From: CAZFVY01 sp964522665
GTDB taxonomy: Bacteria; Verrucomicrobiota; Verrucomicrobiia; Limisphaerales; CAZFVY01
Reading direction: 5' to 3'
NCBI GenBank assembly: GCA_964522665.1
Contig: CAZFVY010000003.1
Span: 62,001 to 126,000, forward strand
DNA: 64,000 bases
Shown here: piece by piece, positions 10,801-19,600 of the stretch
Layout of the letters: each line of letters starts with the position of its first letter
Position numbering within the stretch: position 1 is the first letter of the stretch
The notes under the pieces: model-generated
Seen by the model: only the letters and a program-made list of their open reading frames with translations
What the model was told of the DNA's origin: nothing
Databases searched by the model: none
Made by a program: the position numbers and the translations under genes

Positions 10801-13678
10801 CGTTCCACGTTTCGATTTGGGCCTGGCGTTCGGCGGCGTCCAGCCAGGCGATTTGGCCCAACGGCTGATCGGCGCCGCCGGCGGCCAGTTGGCTGAGCGC
10901 CCGTTGGTAATGGCGGCCGAGTCGCGCGGCCGTGGCCGGGTCGAACAGGTCGGCGTTATAGACCAACGTGCCGGCGTAGCCGCCGCCCTGGCGGCGCAGG
11001 AGCAGGTTCAAATCATATTTGCCGTAACCCAGGTTGGTCTCGCGGCAGGTGACCGTCGTTCCGTCCAGGTCCCACCGCGGCAGTTCCTGCGATTCGACCT
11101 CGAAGAGGACGTCGAAGAGGGCCGTGCGGCTCATGTCTTTCTCGGGCTTGAGCTCCAGGACCAACTCGTCAAAGGGCAGTTCGCGATGGGCGTGCGCTTG
11201 GGCCAAGTCACGGCCCAGTCGCTCGGCCAACTGACCCAAGGTTTGGTCGGCCCGCAGGTGGCTGCGCAAAACCACCAGGTTGGCCAGCGGCCCGACGATG
11301 GAACGGGTTGGTTGATCCCGCCGGCCTGGATCGCTCGTGCCGACCACGATCTCATCCTGGCGCGCGTAGGCGCGCAACAAGGCTTTGAACGCGGCCAGCA
11401 ACCACGCCGTGGCGGGCGCGCGGGCGGCGAGTTCGTCCAGGCGATGGACCAAATCAGTTGGCAGCGCAAACTCCAAGCGCGCGGCCGTGTAGGTGTGGAT
11501 GGCCGGTCTCGGCCGGTCGGTCGGCAGGTCCAGCGCGGCCAGGCGGCCCCGCAATTGCCAGCGCCAATAGAGCAGCAGCCGTTCCCGGGAGGCCGCCGGC
11601 AGCGCCCGTTGCCAGGCCGCGTAGTCCAGGTAACGCACGGCCGGCTCGGCCAGCGTTTGGCCGCGATACAACGCCACCAGCTCCCGGGCCAGCAGTTCGG
11701 CCGAACGCCGGTCGGCCAGCAGATGATGCAGCGTCAGAACCAGCCAGCCACCCGCGTCGTCCGGCAGCCAGGCCGCGCGGACCGGCAGTTCCGTCGGCAA
11801 ATCGAACGGACGGCTGGCTTCGGCCAACGCCGCGCTCAACGTGTCGGTGGCCGGCGGTAACCAAGCCAACGGGACCCGGGCGGTGGGATCGATCACTTGT
11901 TCCAACGCCTCGCCCTGCGCGAGCACGCGCGTGCGCCAGGCCGCGTGGCGTTGGCTCAGCGTCAGGACGGCCTGTTCCAGCCGGGCTACGTCCACCGGCC
12001 CGTCCCAGCGCAACAGCAAGGGGATATTGTGATAAATCGGGCTGGCCGCATAGACGTTGGCCCGCTCGAAACGGTCGATGAACCAAAGCCGTTCCTGGTG
12101 CGGGGACAAGGCCCCGCTATCAGCGGCCAACCGCGTCAGCGGCGGCAGCCGCAGGTCGCCCACCGCCAGTTGGCCGATCGGCTGGTCCGGGTCGGCCACC
12201 GCGCCGGCCAGCAGGGCGGCAAAGTTTTCGCTCAAGCGCTGGATCGTCTCCGGCTCGAAGCGTTCGGCCGGGAAACAGAAGAGCCCGCGCAGTTGGCCGG
12301 CTTCCTCCGACCAATACAGGTCCAGGTCCGAGCGCGCCCCCAGGCTCAAGGGCCGGTCGCTTTCCAGCGGCCGCACGGTCAGGCCGGCCAGCGCCAGGTC
12401 CGGCGCCGGCGCGTCGTGGATCACCATCACCTCAAACAACGGGCCGCTCTCCCGCTGCGGATAAAGCTCATCGACCAGCCGCTCGAAGGGCAGGTCCTGG
12501 TTGGCCTGGGCGCCCAGGACGGTCTGGCGCACCCGCTCCAACGCCTGCCGGAAGGTCGGTTCGCCCCGCAAGTCCAGGCGCAGGGCCAGCAGGTTGACGA
12601 AGAAGCCGATCAACGGCTCCAACTCCTGCCGGTTGCGGTTGGCCACCGGCGCGCCGACGTTGAAATCCTCCTGCCCGCTGGTCCGGGCCAGCAACGCGCC
12701 CAGCCCGCTCAAAAGCGCCATGAACGGCGTCGTCTGCGTCCGCCGCGCCAGCGCTTTCAAGCCATCGGTCAACGCGGCGCTCAAGGCGAAGGAGACCCGG
12801 CCGGTCCCGGTTCGGCCGGTCCTGGCGCGCGGCAGGTTCAGCCGTCCGTTGGCCCCGGCCAATTGCCGGCGCCAATAATCCAATTGGCCGCGTAAATGAT
12901 CGCCGCTCAGCCACTGCCGCTGCCAGTGAGCGTAGTCGGCGTACTGCGCCGCCAACTCGGGCAGCGGCGAGGCCGCGCCCACGTGGCAGGCGTCATACAA
13001 CGCCCCCAGTTCGCGCGCCAGCACGCCGATCGACCAGCCGTCGGAGACCAGGTGATGCATGGTCGCCAGCAACACGTGCGCCCGCGGAGCTTCCCGCAGC
13101 AGAACGACGCGCAGGAGCGGCTCAGCCGCCAGGTCAAACGCATGAAAATTCTCGGCCTCCGCCCGGCGCTGGACCTCCCGCGCGCGCTCCGCCGGCTCCA
13201 GCCCGCTCAGGTCCACGAGTTCCAAAGGCCCGCGCAAGGTTGGCGCGATCACCTGCGTCGGCTGGCCGTCCACCACGACGAAATTGGTCCGCAAGGCCTC
13301 GTGCCGCCGCCCGATCTCCGCCACCGCCCGCTCCAGCGCCCCGGCGTCCAGCGGGCCGTCCAGGCGCAACGCCGCCGAGATGTTATACTCCGCCGCCGAT
13401 CCGGCCAGTTGCGCCGCCACCCACAGCCGCGCCTGCGCGTACGACAACTCCAGTCGGCCAGACCGATCCGCCCGCGCGATCGGCGGGAGGTCCTGCCGCA
13501 ACGCGAGCCTGGCCGCGGCCAGAAAATCGAGCAGTTCCGCTTTGCGTTGCTTCAGTATCTCCTGCAATTCACGCGTCAGCGCCCCCTTGGGCGCGCGGCA
13601 GCGCAATTGATCCGCCTCCGCCCAAATCGTAATTCCCTGCTGGCGCAACGAGGTGACGAATTTATCGACCGGCATCAT
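1811..13678 (-). CDS. Terminal NRPS: docking-C-C-A(Thr)-PCP-C-A(Ser)-PCP-C-A-PCP-TE, 3955 aa
   Basis: Last three modules of the line. Residues 1-60 resemble a TubC-type docking domain (FVTSLRQQGI..WAE...LR..APKGALT). Then follow: C1 (about 75-515, HHLVSDG near 207); C2 in tandem (520-930, HHLLADRRS near 652); A1 (core near 1119; signature DFWNIGMVHK, the threonine code); PCP1 (Ser1508); C3 (HHSISDG near 1702); A2 (near 2178; DVWHFSLVDK, serine); PCP2 (Ser2576); C4 (near 2768; HHIAADA, Gly changed to Ala); A3 (near 3245; DVAQTGAVQK, not assigned); PCP3 (LGGHSM, Ser3636); thioesterase with GHSFGS (Ser3767) and a His in PGNH near 3932. The start is ATG 13678, in an ATGA overlap with the upstream stop; the open frame continues 22 codons further upstream but without domain content. 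Codons about 94-1613 are an apparently exact copy of part of the upstream gene. The thioesterase releases the chain by hydrolysis or cyclization. There is no epimerization domain. Confidence 0.95.
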   Translation of the reverse strand: MMPVDKFVTSLRQQGITIWAEADQLRCRAPKGALTRELQEILKQRKAELLDFLAAARLALRQDLPPIARADRSGRLELSYAQARLWVAAQLAGSAAEYNISAALRLDGPLDAGALERAVAEIGRRHEALRTNFVVVDGQPTQVIAPTLRGPLELVDLSGLEPAERAREVQRRAEAENFHAFDLAAEPLLRVVLLREAPRAHVLLATMHHLVSDGWSIGVLARELGALYDACHVGAASPLPELAAQYADYAHWQRQWLSGDHLRGQLDYWRRQLAGANGRLNLPRARTGRTGTGRVSFALSAALTDGLKALARRTQTTPFMALLSGLGALLARTSGQEDFNVGAPVANRNRQELEPLIGFFVNLLALRLDLRGEPTFRQALERVRQTVLGAQANQDLPFERLVDELYPQRESGPLFEVMVIHDAPAPDLALAGLTVRPLESDRPLSLGARSDLDLYWSEEAGQLRGLFCFPAERFEPETIQRLSENFAALLAGAVADPDQPIGQLAVGDLRLPPLTRLAADSGALSPHQERLWFIDRFERANVYAASPIYHNIPLLLRWDGPVDVARLEQAVLTLSQRHAAWRTRVLAQGEALEQVIDPTARVPLAWLPPATDTLSAALAEASRPFDLPTELPVRAAWLPDDAGGWLVLTLHHLLADRRSAELLARELVALYRGQTLAEPAVRYLDYAAWQRALPAASRERLLLYWRWQLRGRLAALDLPTDRPRPAIHTYTAARLEFALPTDLVHRLDELAARAPATAWLLAAFKALLRAYARQDEIVVGTSDPGRRDQPTRSIVGPLANLVVLRSHLRADQTLGQLAERLGRDLAQAHAHRELPFDELVLELKPEKDMSRTALFDVLFEVESQELPRWDLDGTTVTCRETNLGYGKYDLNLLLRRQGGGYAGTLVYNADLFDPATAARLGRHYQRALSQLAAGGADQPLGQIAWLDAAERQAQIETWNATAAQYETGLTIHQRFERQVNQTPERIAVACAGRTLTYRELDQQANRVAHYLRAQDLQPDQLVGLCLDRSESMIVAMLGILKAGGAYLNLDPDFPPERLTFMTQDSGLRHLITSSALRERFPADQGACLLWDRDALADYSSAPVTDLAGPGHLAYCIYTSGSTGRPKGVLLEHRQVIRLMENDRFQFQFGPEDVWTLFHSFGFDFSVWEMYGALFYGGKVVVVPKAITQDPRRFLELLVQERVTVLNQVPTAFYALAAEALQAPGTNLAVRYVIFGGEALQPAQLAAWRAAYPDTRLINMYGITETTVHATFREVTPEDLRDNVSNVGGPIPTTTIYLLDPRGDLLPTGVPGEVCVGGWGLARGYLNRPELTAEKFVPDPFGREPGARLYRSGDLARYRRDGSLEFLGRIDHQVKLRGYRVELGEIESLLNRCAGVREAVVTLREEGQQLVAYVVGATDPEALRLELGRRLPGYMVPTAFVFLPALPLTASGKVDRKKLPAPRRVTEVDESQPGAWTATEEILGQIWQRLLGVEAVGRTANFFELGGHSLLAAQMVSQARAALGVELPLQAVFEAPRLSDYAARLAAAGRAGQTPAPPITRQPAGGPRPLSFAQRRLWFLEELHGPSALYNMPGAARLRGPLRRDALFQAFQEIIERHETLRTRFAEVDGEPIQVIDEPTPFALPAVDLSSLPPPERDQEARRLAAEEARRPFDLKGTLLWRCTLIILDDTAHILLINLHHSISDGWSMGVLLREMRALYAAYAQSEVSPLPALNVQYGDYAVWQRDWFAGNVRQAQLDYWRNRLDGAPSRSMIPTDRPIPAARKYPGRIERFEIDAELTGRLRTLGRATQTTLFMTLYAGFAALLSRYSGQEDLVVGTPIANRPRAELEPLIGFFANTLPLRVSLAGDPTVTELLARGRQTCLEAYAHQDLPFEQLVEELQPERNLNQTPFFQAMFVMRNTPDEELVMPGLEVSSLPQETGAAKFELTLSLLEADGKISGVLEFDAELFEDSTARQLLSHYRTLLSGMTAQPSRRVAALPLLDAEERQRIIVDWNATAVNYPREVTLPQLFERQVTQSPDGCALVFGGETLTYHEFNARANHLAHWLRKRGVGAETLVGVCLERSFEMVIALYGILKAGGAYLPLDPELPAERIGFLIEDAGLDVVLTQRRWKHSIPAGRAEIGVLDTDEMRLELEPAHNLQPRAGPDNAAYVIYTSGSTGQPKGVLITHRSVCNRLLWMQEAHRLAPEDRVLQKTPYSFDVSVWEFFWPLQTGARLVIAPPGTHRENAELVKLIAREKITVLHFVPSPLETFLEEPGSGELASIRMVFCSGEALSAPLTARALARLPWAEWHNLYGPTEAAVDVTWWRCEHGLERATAPIGRPIANTQTYILDPRLEPVPIGAVGELYLGGVQLARGYLKRPSLTAERFVPSPFANSPGERLYRTGDLVRHLPDGNIEFLGRLDHQVKIRGLRIELGEIESVLARHPAVQGAVALAIPDPRRGAGADAKRLIAYIAPRTPVSPGELRKWLRGQLAEYMIPSAFITLAAAPLTASGKIDRKRLPRPDTLLDEPDVNNVYAPPRTAAEELLVILWSELLGIELVGIHQNFFELGGHSLIATRVMSRARDWFGIELPVRALFESPTIAELAARIETSRGDRPPALAPIVRSLRDGRAPLSFAQQRLWFLDRLAGPTATYNLPAAIRLTGALDVAALEWSVTEIVRRHESLRTIFAEVDGEPVQVICPPERLIWQVIPIAESTEADQASAVARQVAAEAQRPFDLARDWPLRVTLLRLGEASHVLLITLHHIAADAWSIGVFARELSAAYAGRIGGRPPAIPEPAIQYADYARWQREWIDSEAIGAQLAYWKTKLDAAPELLALPLDRPRPATQTYRGSILAFKLDAATTQQLQQLSRDTGATLFMTLLAGFAALLARYGRADDVVIGTPIANRNRSELEPLIGFFVNTLALRVRLERSTSVAELIRQVRQTCLEAYAHQDVPFERLVEILQPRRNLSHAPLFQVMFALQNAEAGGLELPGLELASLPQESVSAKFDLTVSVQATADGMSGLAEYNTDLFDATTIERMIGHFTEMLRAMPGQNDRPAMALPWLTEDERRRLPHEGSAAALPPAAEPTFIERFEAQVATGPNREAVVSGDVSITYAELNRRANRLAHALRRRGVGPEARVGLCVARNLETIVGIVGILKSGAAYVPLDPAYPAERLAYMVADCRPTVALAEPEQLNLPSSPSLMVRRIGELESEAGSESNPTFARPPASAAYVIYTSGSTGRPKGVVVSHQNLGNLIQATIDLYALTPDSRVLQFLSLGFDVGTADVVMTLASGATLCLCPPAAAMPGAELIELMREQRITHAQLSGSLLPLLPFEELPELRALTVGGETPAVDAMKRWARGRRLLNAYGPTETTVQVTAGLWSLGQRAAHIGSALLNSRVYILDPEDQPAPIGVAGELCVGGPQVSRGYLGQPAPTAERFVPDPFSHNAGARMYRTGDLARWLPGENGGVGPIEFLGRVDHQVKWRGFRIELGEIESVLSQYPGIREAAAILRGSSTSATDVGDQYLAGYVVPVGGQTPTAADLRAWLMQRLPEHMVPTVFVILSTLPRNAHGKVERRLLPAPDSARATTGYVAPRTATETRLAEIWGAVLGLKQVGVNDGFFELGGHSMRAVRLMALVKHEFGQQLPLATLFQHSTIAELAEAIERKELRAVWSPLVTIQPRGVKPPFFCVPGTGGNPLYFHALAAALAAHGQPFHAFQAVGLDGEQRPHASIEEIAAANVKALLEAQPRGPFFLGGHSFGSYVAFEMARQLQAQRHEVALLAVLDTPAPSETPAPRPEPRADREWIQEIGHVLAELHQQKLDLSAEDLAGMNWEEQLAWLTERLKAAGIVPPSAEVKELRGLANVYRAQAEMHYNPHSEPTVELALFRAAEISPTLEGSGDDDAWGWDRFALGAVSVDRVPGNHLTMMTSPGVTILAERLAYRLGS
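8840..13399 (-). repeat. 4.56-kb duplicated NRPS module, copy in the terminal NRPS
   Basis: Positions 8840-13399 match 27463-32022 at a constant offset of 18,623 with no indel and no mismatch that I could find; translations in all compared frames are identical. At the left edge, 8839/27462 and several bases beyond differ. At the right edge there are two mismatches (13400, 13403), then identity to 13453, then divergence. The unit is 1520 codons. It runs from about 20 residues into one condensation domain (C1), through tandem C, A(Thr) and PCP, to the same part of the next condensation domain. It is therefore a complete in-frame module. Confidence 0.9.
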
Positions 13679-16600
13679 AGGGTGATGTCGTCTTCGTCCG
13701 TTTCCCCCGCGGGTCGTGCGAATGGTTCGCCGGCGCCCGCCCAACGCAACGTCTCGATTCGCGCGGCCAAACCCCGGAGGGTCGGTTCCTGGAATAATTC
13801 CGCCACCGTCAACTCGACGCGCAGCGCGCGGCGGATTCGGGAAACCAGTTGAGTCGCCAGCAGCGAGTGGCCACCCAACCTGAAGAAATCATCCGTCGCG
13901 CCGACCTTCTCCACCTTAAGCAACTCCGCCCACAGACTCGCCAACGCTGTTTCCGTCTCACCGACCGGCTCGACCCAATCGATTCCAGTTACCGTTTCAT
14001 CGGGCGCCGGGAGTCGGCGGCGGTCCACTTTGCCATTGGGCGTCAACGGGAACGCCTCCAGGATCACGAAGGCCGATGGAACCATGAAATCGGGCAGTTC
14101 ACGCTTCAAGGCGCCACGTAATGCAGAGATATCAACATTCGTTCCCGGCTCTCCGACCAGATACGCGGCCAAACGCTCGGCGGCCCGGCCCGGCGCGGCG
14201 CCCCGCGCGGAGACCGGCAGCACGACGGCATCGCGCACTCCGGCCTGGGCTTTTAGAGCGGACTCGATCTCTCCCAATTCGACGCGGTATCCCCGAATTT
14301 TGATTTGCTCGTCCGCGCGGCCCAGGAATTCCAGCGCGCCATCGGCGCGGAACCGGGCACGGTCGCCGGTGCGGTAGAGGCGGCGTCCCGGAGTCGTCGC
14401 GAAGAAATCGGGCACGAACCGTTCGGCGGTCAAATCGGGGCGATGCAAATAACCGCGCGCGACGCCTTCGCCGCCGACGTAGATTTCCCCGGGGACGCCG
14501 ATTGGCGCGGGGTTCAAATGCTCGTCGAGCACGTGGATTTGCCAATAAGGAATGGGCGAGCCGATGGGAACGACGGTCCCCGTGCGATATTCGCGGCAAT
14601 TGTAAACCGTGCTCCAAACCGTCGCCTCGGTCGGGCCGTATTCATTATGGAGGGCAGCGGCGTTGAGGCGCTCGCGGTGGAGGCCGATCAGGCGCGGCGG
14701 GCATGGTTCGCCCGCGACAATGACCCATTTCAGGCTCGCCAGTTCAGTCGGTTCACACTCCTCCAACAAGAGCGAGTAGAGCGACGGCAGGGCCAGCACG
14801 TGGGAAACGCGCTGCTCACGCAAGAGCGTTCCCAAGGCGCGGGTGTCCTGGAGCGCGTCCGTCTTGGGCAACACCAGCGTGCCACCGCCGGCCAGGGTCC
14901 AATAAATTCCCGCCACGGAGCTGTCGAAGGCCGCGGACGAAAGGAGCAGAAACGCGGACGGAGCCTCGCGGTAGTAGGTCTGGCGCGCGAGGTTCGACAG
15001 CGAAAGATTGCGATGGGTCACCTCGACCCCCTTCGGCTTGCCCGTCGAACCCGATGTGTAAATCACGTAGGCGCGATTGTCCTCGACGCCGCAAGGCGCC
15101 GGATTCGCCGCGGCTTCCGGAGTCACCCCGCGCCAATCAATTTCATCGACGCACAAGCACGGCGTTGACAAGAGCAGACGCTTCGCGATCGAGCGCTCCG
15201 TCAGCGCGAGAGAAATGCCGGCGTCCGCGAAAATCATGGCCAAACGCTGCGCGGGATAGGCCGGGTCGAGCGGGACGTAGGCGCCACCTGCCTTCAGGAC
15301 GGCGAGCATCGCGACCAACAACTCGGCGCTTCGGTCAAGGCAGATCGCGACCAAAGCCTCCGGGCCGACGCCGCGATCGCGAAGAAGCGCTGAGAGCACG
15401 TTGGCCCGCCGGTTGAGTTCACCGTATGAAAGACGGGCCTCGCCGCAGACGACCGCGACTCGGCCGGGTTCAGAAGTGGCCCACGTTTCGATCAGCGCCG
15501 TCACCCGCGGCGCGCGGGGCGGGTTGGCGTCAGCCCGGTTCCACGATTCGAAGGAACGGATTTCGTCCTCCAACAACAGTGGAACCTGCATGATCGGCCG
15601 CGCCGCGCCGCCGGCCATGCCCGCGAGCAGTCGCGCGTAGTGGCCCACCAAACGCGTCATCGATGCGCGATCGAAGATATCGGTGTTGAATTCAAGGACG
15701 CCACGAAGTTCACCGTCGGTTTCCGTCATCAACAAGGTGAGGTCGAAATGGGTGAAGGCGACTTTTCGCGTCAGCGCGGAGAGGCGCAAGCCCGGAAGCT
15801 CAAGCGCTTCCGACGGGTTGTTCTGGAGCGCGAACATGACTTGGAACAACGGAGCGTGGCTGAGATTTCGTTCTGGCTGCAATTCCTCGACCAATTGTTC
15901 AAACGGCGTGTCCTGGCGGGCGAACGCGTCCAGGCAGACGCGCCGAGTCCTCGCCAGCGACTCCTTTACCGAGGGATTGCCCACGAATTTCAGCCGCAAC
16001 GGCAGCGTGTTGACGAAGAATCCAATTAACGCCTCCAGTTCGCTGTGCTCGCGATTCGCGACTGGCGAGCCAATGACCAAATCGTTCTGTCCGCTGTAGC
16101 GGGCCATCAGCGTGCCGAATCCCGTCAGCAACGTCATGAACAAGGTGCCGTCGTTCTGTTGGCTCAACTCTTTCAATCGCCGCGTCAAATCTGGACTGAT
16201 CGTGAATTCACACGCCCCACCGCGATGGCTTTGGACGGCGGGCCGGGGCCGGTCCGTCGGCAGTTCGAGCAGCGCGGGCGCGTCCGACAGTTCGAGTCGC
16301 CAGAAATCGATTTTGTGACGCAGGGCCTCGCCGCTCAACGTTTGGCGTTGCCAGGCGGCGTAATCCGGATACTGGATCGATAGCTCCCGGAGCGGCGCCG
16401 GCGAGCCGCTCAGCATCGCCTGATAGAAGGCGGAGAACTCGCGGACCAGGACCGCGATCGACCAGCCGTCGGACACGATGTGATGCATCGTCATCGACAA
16501 GATGTGCGAAGTCGGGCCCAGGCGAATCAACCGCACGTGCAGCAGTGGGTCGAGCGCGAGATCGAACGGCCGCGCCGCCTCTTCTTCGAGCAGGCGGCGC

Positions 16601-19600
16601 CACGCGGCTTCCCGGGCCTCGCCGGGCAACGCTTCGAGATCGCTGGTCTCAAAGGTGAACTCGGCGACGGAGGAGATGACCTGTTCAGGCCGTCCGTCGC
16701 GGTCGATGAATCGGGTCCGTAGCGACTCATGGCGGTTCACGATTGCGGCGAACGCCGCGCGTACCGCGCCGGCGTCCAAGCGGCCCTCCAGGCTCACGGC
16801 TCCGCCGAGGTTGAAGGCGGCGCTCGCGCCCCCGAGTTGCTCGAGGAACCAGAGGCGCTGCTGGCTGAAAGAGAGTGGCAACGACCCATCGCGCGGCGTC
16901 CGCGTAAGCGCGGGCGTTGGCGCTGGCGCGCCACCGCGGAGGTCGGCGATCACGGTGGCCATTTGCGCCACGGTCGGCGCCTCGAAGATCACCCGCAACG
17001 GCAGCTCGAGCGCGAATTGATCGCGCACGCGGGACAGCAGTCGAACGCCGAGCAGGGAGTGGCCGCCCCGGGCAAAAAAGTTGTCGTGAATGCCAATCGG
17101 CTCCCCGCGGAGAACCTCCTGCCAAAGCCGCGCCAGTGTCGTCTCGACCGCGTTTCGCGGAGCGCCGGACGATCCGTTAGCTTCCACGGCGCCATCAGGC
17201 GCCGGCAACGGCAGACGGCGCAACGCGGCTCGATCGACTTTCTTGTTTGGATTTAGCGGCAATTCATCCAGACAGACGAATGCCGCGGGAACCATATAGT
17301 CCGGCAGCTTGGCGCTCACGTGCCGCCGCAAATCCCGCCGTAGCGCCGCGTCGGCCGCGCGCCGGCCGCGAGCGTCCGTGGACGCGCCGTTCGGCTGCGG
17401 TGTCACCTGCAGGTACGCCGCTAGTGAGCGTTCCGCGTCGGGACGGCCCGCCTCCGCTTCGAGCACGAGCACGACCGCTTGTCTGACGCGCGGATGCTGG
17501 AGCAGGATCGACTCGATTTCACCCGGCTCAACGCGGAAGCCGCGGATTTTGACCTGGTGATCGGCGCGCGAGACAAATACCGTCACGCCGTCCGGCCGGT
17601 AACGTCCCAAATCACCGGTCCGATAGAGTCGGTCGCTGGGCTTGCCAGTAAACGGATTGACCAGGAATTTCGCGTTCGTCAACGGTTCGTCATCGAGGTA
17701 GCCGAGCGCCAGATGTGGGCTGCGAACGTAGATTTCGCCCAACTCCCCGATGCCCGCCAACCGTCCGGCCGGATTGAGAATCAGTAACTGGACGTCTTTC
17801 ATGCCACGACCGAGCGGCAACGCCTCGACACTCCCGCCAGCGTCGTCTGCCCCCACGGTAGCGCGGCCAATTTCGGCTGGGACCACGTGGTAGCCGACCG
17901 CCCGTTGAGTCTCGGTCGAGCCGTAGAGATTGACGACCATCGTCCCGGGCGCGAGACGGCGGAGCCGGGCCACATGCTGCGTCGTGAGCCGGTCGCCGAC
18001 GAGGAAGACGCGCCGGAATTCATCAAGTGTAAAAGTATCCGCAGTTTCGGTCAGAATGTGTCCCATCGCGGGCGTCATGACCGAGACGGTGACGCCCGCC
18101 TGCTTCATCCAACGGGCCAGCCGTCCCGGGCCGATGTCTTCAGCCTCCGGCACGCAGATCGCAGCTCCGAGGACGAGCGGCGTGAACACGTCCCGGTGGA
18201 GGGGATCGTGCGCGATGCCCGACAGCATGCTGAAGCGGTCGCGTTCCGTAAGTTGAAACTCGGCGGCCATCCACGGCATGAAATGAGTGAGTGAACCGTG
18301 GCGTCCAAGCACGCCTTTCGGCTTCCCGGTCGAACCGGAAGTGAACGCGACGTACGCGGGATCATCAGGGCCGACCTCGACGCGGTAAGCAATGGTGAGA
18401 TCGGCGGAGTCGGCGGCGAGTGGTGACGTCGGGCGCCCGTTTTCGAAGGCTCCGTCGTCGTGGAGGACCAAACGGATTTTGAGTGGAAGTTGATCCAGGA
18501 ATGTTACCACCGACGGCGGCGGATCGCCCGCGGAAGCAAGCTGAATCCAGGCCTTCGGCTGCGTTGGTTCGAGGAAATCGATGAGCCGCGCGTCTGGATA
18601 GGCCGGATCAAGCATCAGGAAGACGCCTCCGGCCTGGAGCGCGCCGAGAAGAGCGACCGGGATCGCGCTCGTGCGCGCGGCGTAAATGGCGACGACGTCG
18701 CCCGGGCGGAGTCCCGCTGCGCCGAGCGCGTTCGCTAGGCGGTTGACGCGAGCCTGCAACTCCCGATAGCTCCATTGTCGGTCGCTGGCGACCACCGCCA
18801 GCCGTTCCCCGGCGAGCGCGGCCCGCGCGGCGAATAAATCGGGGACGCTGCCCCGCCAAGTTTCGTCCAGCGGCTCCACCGGCGACGGTAGAATGGGAGC
18901 CGAGGCCGGCGCGGCCAGTCGAAACCGCAGGATGCTCTCCGCCGGGTTTTGAGCGATCAGTTCGAGCAGAAACGCGTACTGGTCGAGCAGCGCGGCCATG
19001 CGTTCGCGGTCGAAAAGATCCGCGTTGTAGTTCAAGTCGAAGCGGATGCCTGCCGGGGACGGGCTAACATAAAGAGTCAGGTCAAATTTCGCGCCAAGCT
19101 CCGGCGGCGTCATTACTTTGAATTCCAGGCCGGCGACGGTTACGTCGGAGTCCGGCTGGTTCAGCATGTTGAAGAAAACCTGGAAGAGCGGGGTGCGGCT
19201 TCGGTCACGGGTGGGACGAAGCTCCTCGAGTAGTTTCTCAAACGGCAAGTCTTGATGCTCGTAGGCGCCGAGCGTCGTCTCCCGGACGCGGGCCAAGAGT
19301 TGCGCGAAGCTCGGCTCGCCGGAGAGGTCGGTGCGCAACACGAGACTGTTTAGGAACACGCCTATCAATCGTTCCAGCCCCGGACGCGGGCGACCGGCGA
19401 TCGGCGAGCCAACCACCACGTCGGTCTGTCCCGAGAGTCGTGACAACTGCGCTTTGAACGCGGCCAGCAACGTCATGAAAAGGGTCGCGCCGTGCTGCTG
19501 CGAAAGTTTGGCGAGCCCTTCTGAGAGCGACGGCGGGAGGACCAATTCGCAGCGTTCTCCACGGAAAGTCATGATCGGCGCGCGCGGCCGGTCGGTGGGC

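Noticed and set aside
8780..11860. A 1026-codon plus-strand open frame opposite the terminal NRPS, with a near-identical partner at 27364-30483
   Set aside because: It is a shadow of the NRPS coding strand. High GC leaves few stops, the composition is Arg/Gln/Gly/His-rich with no domain, and the two copies match only because the module beneath is duplicated.
13679..13744. Upstream 22-codon extension of the terminal NRPS frame
   Set aside because: It lies inside the previous gene, is Arg/Gly-rich and adds no domain. The ATG at 13678 gives an ATGA overlap and starts right at the docking domain.
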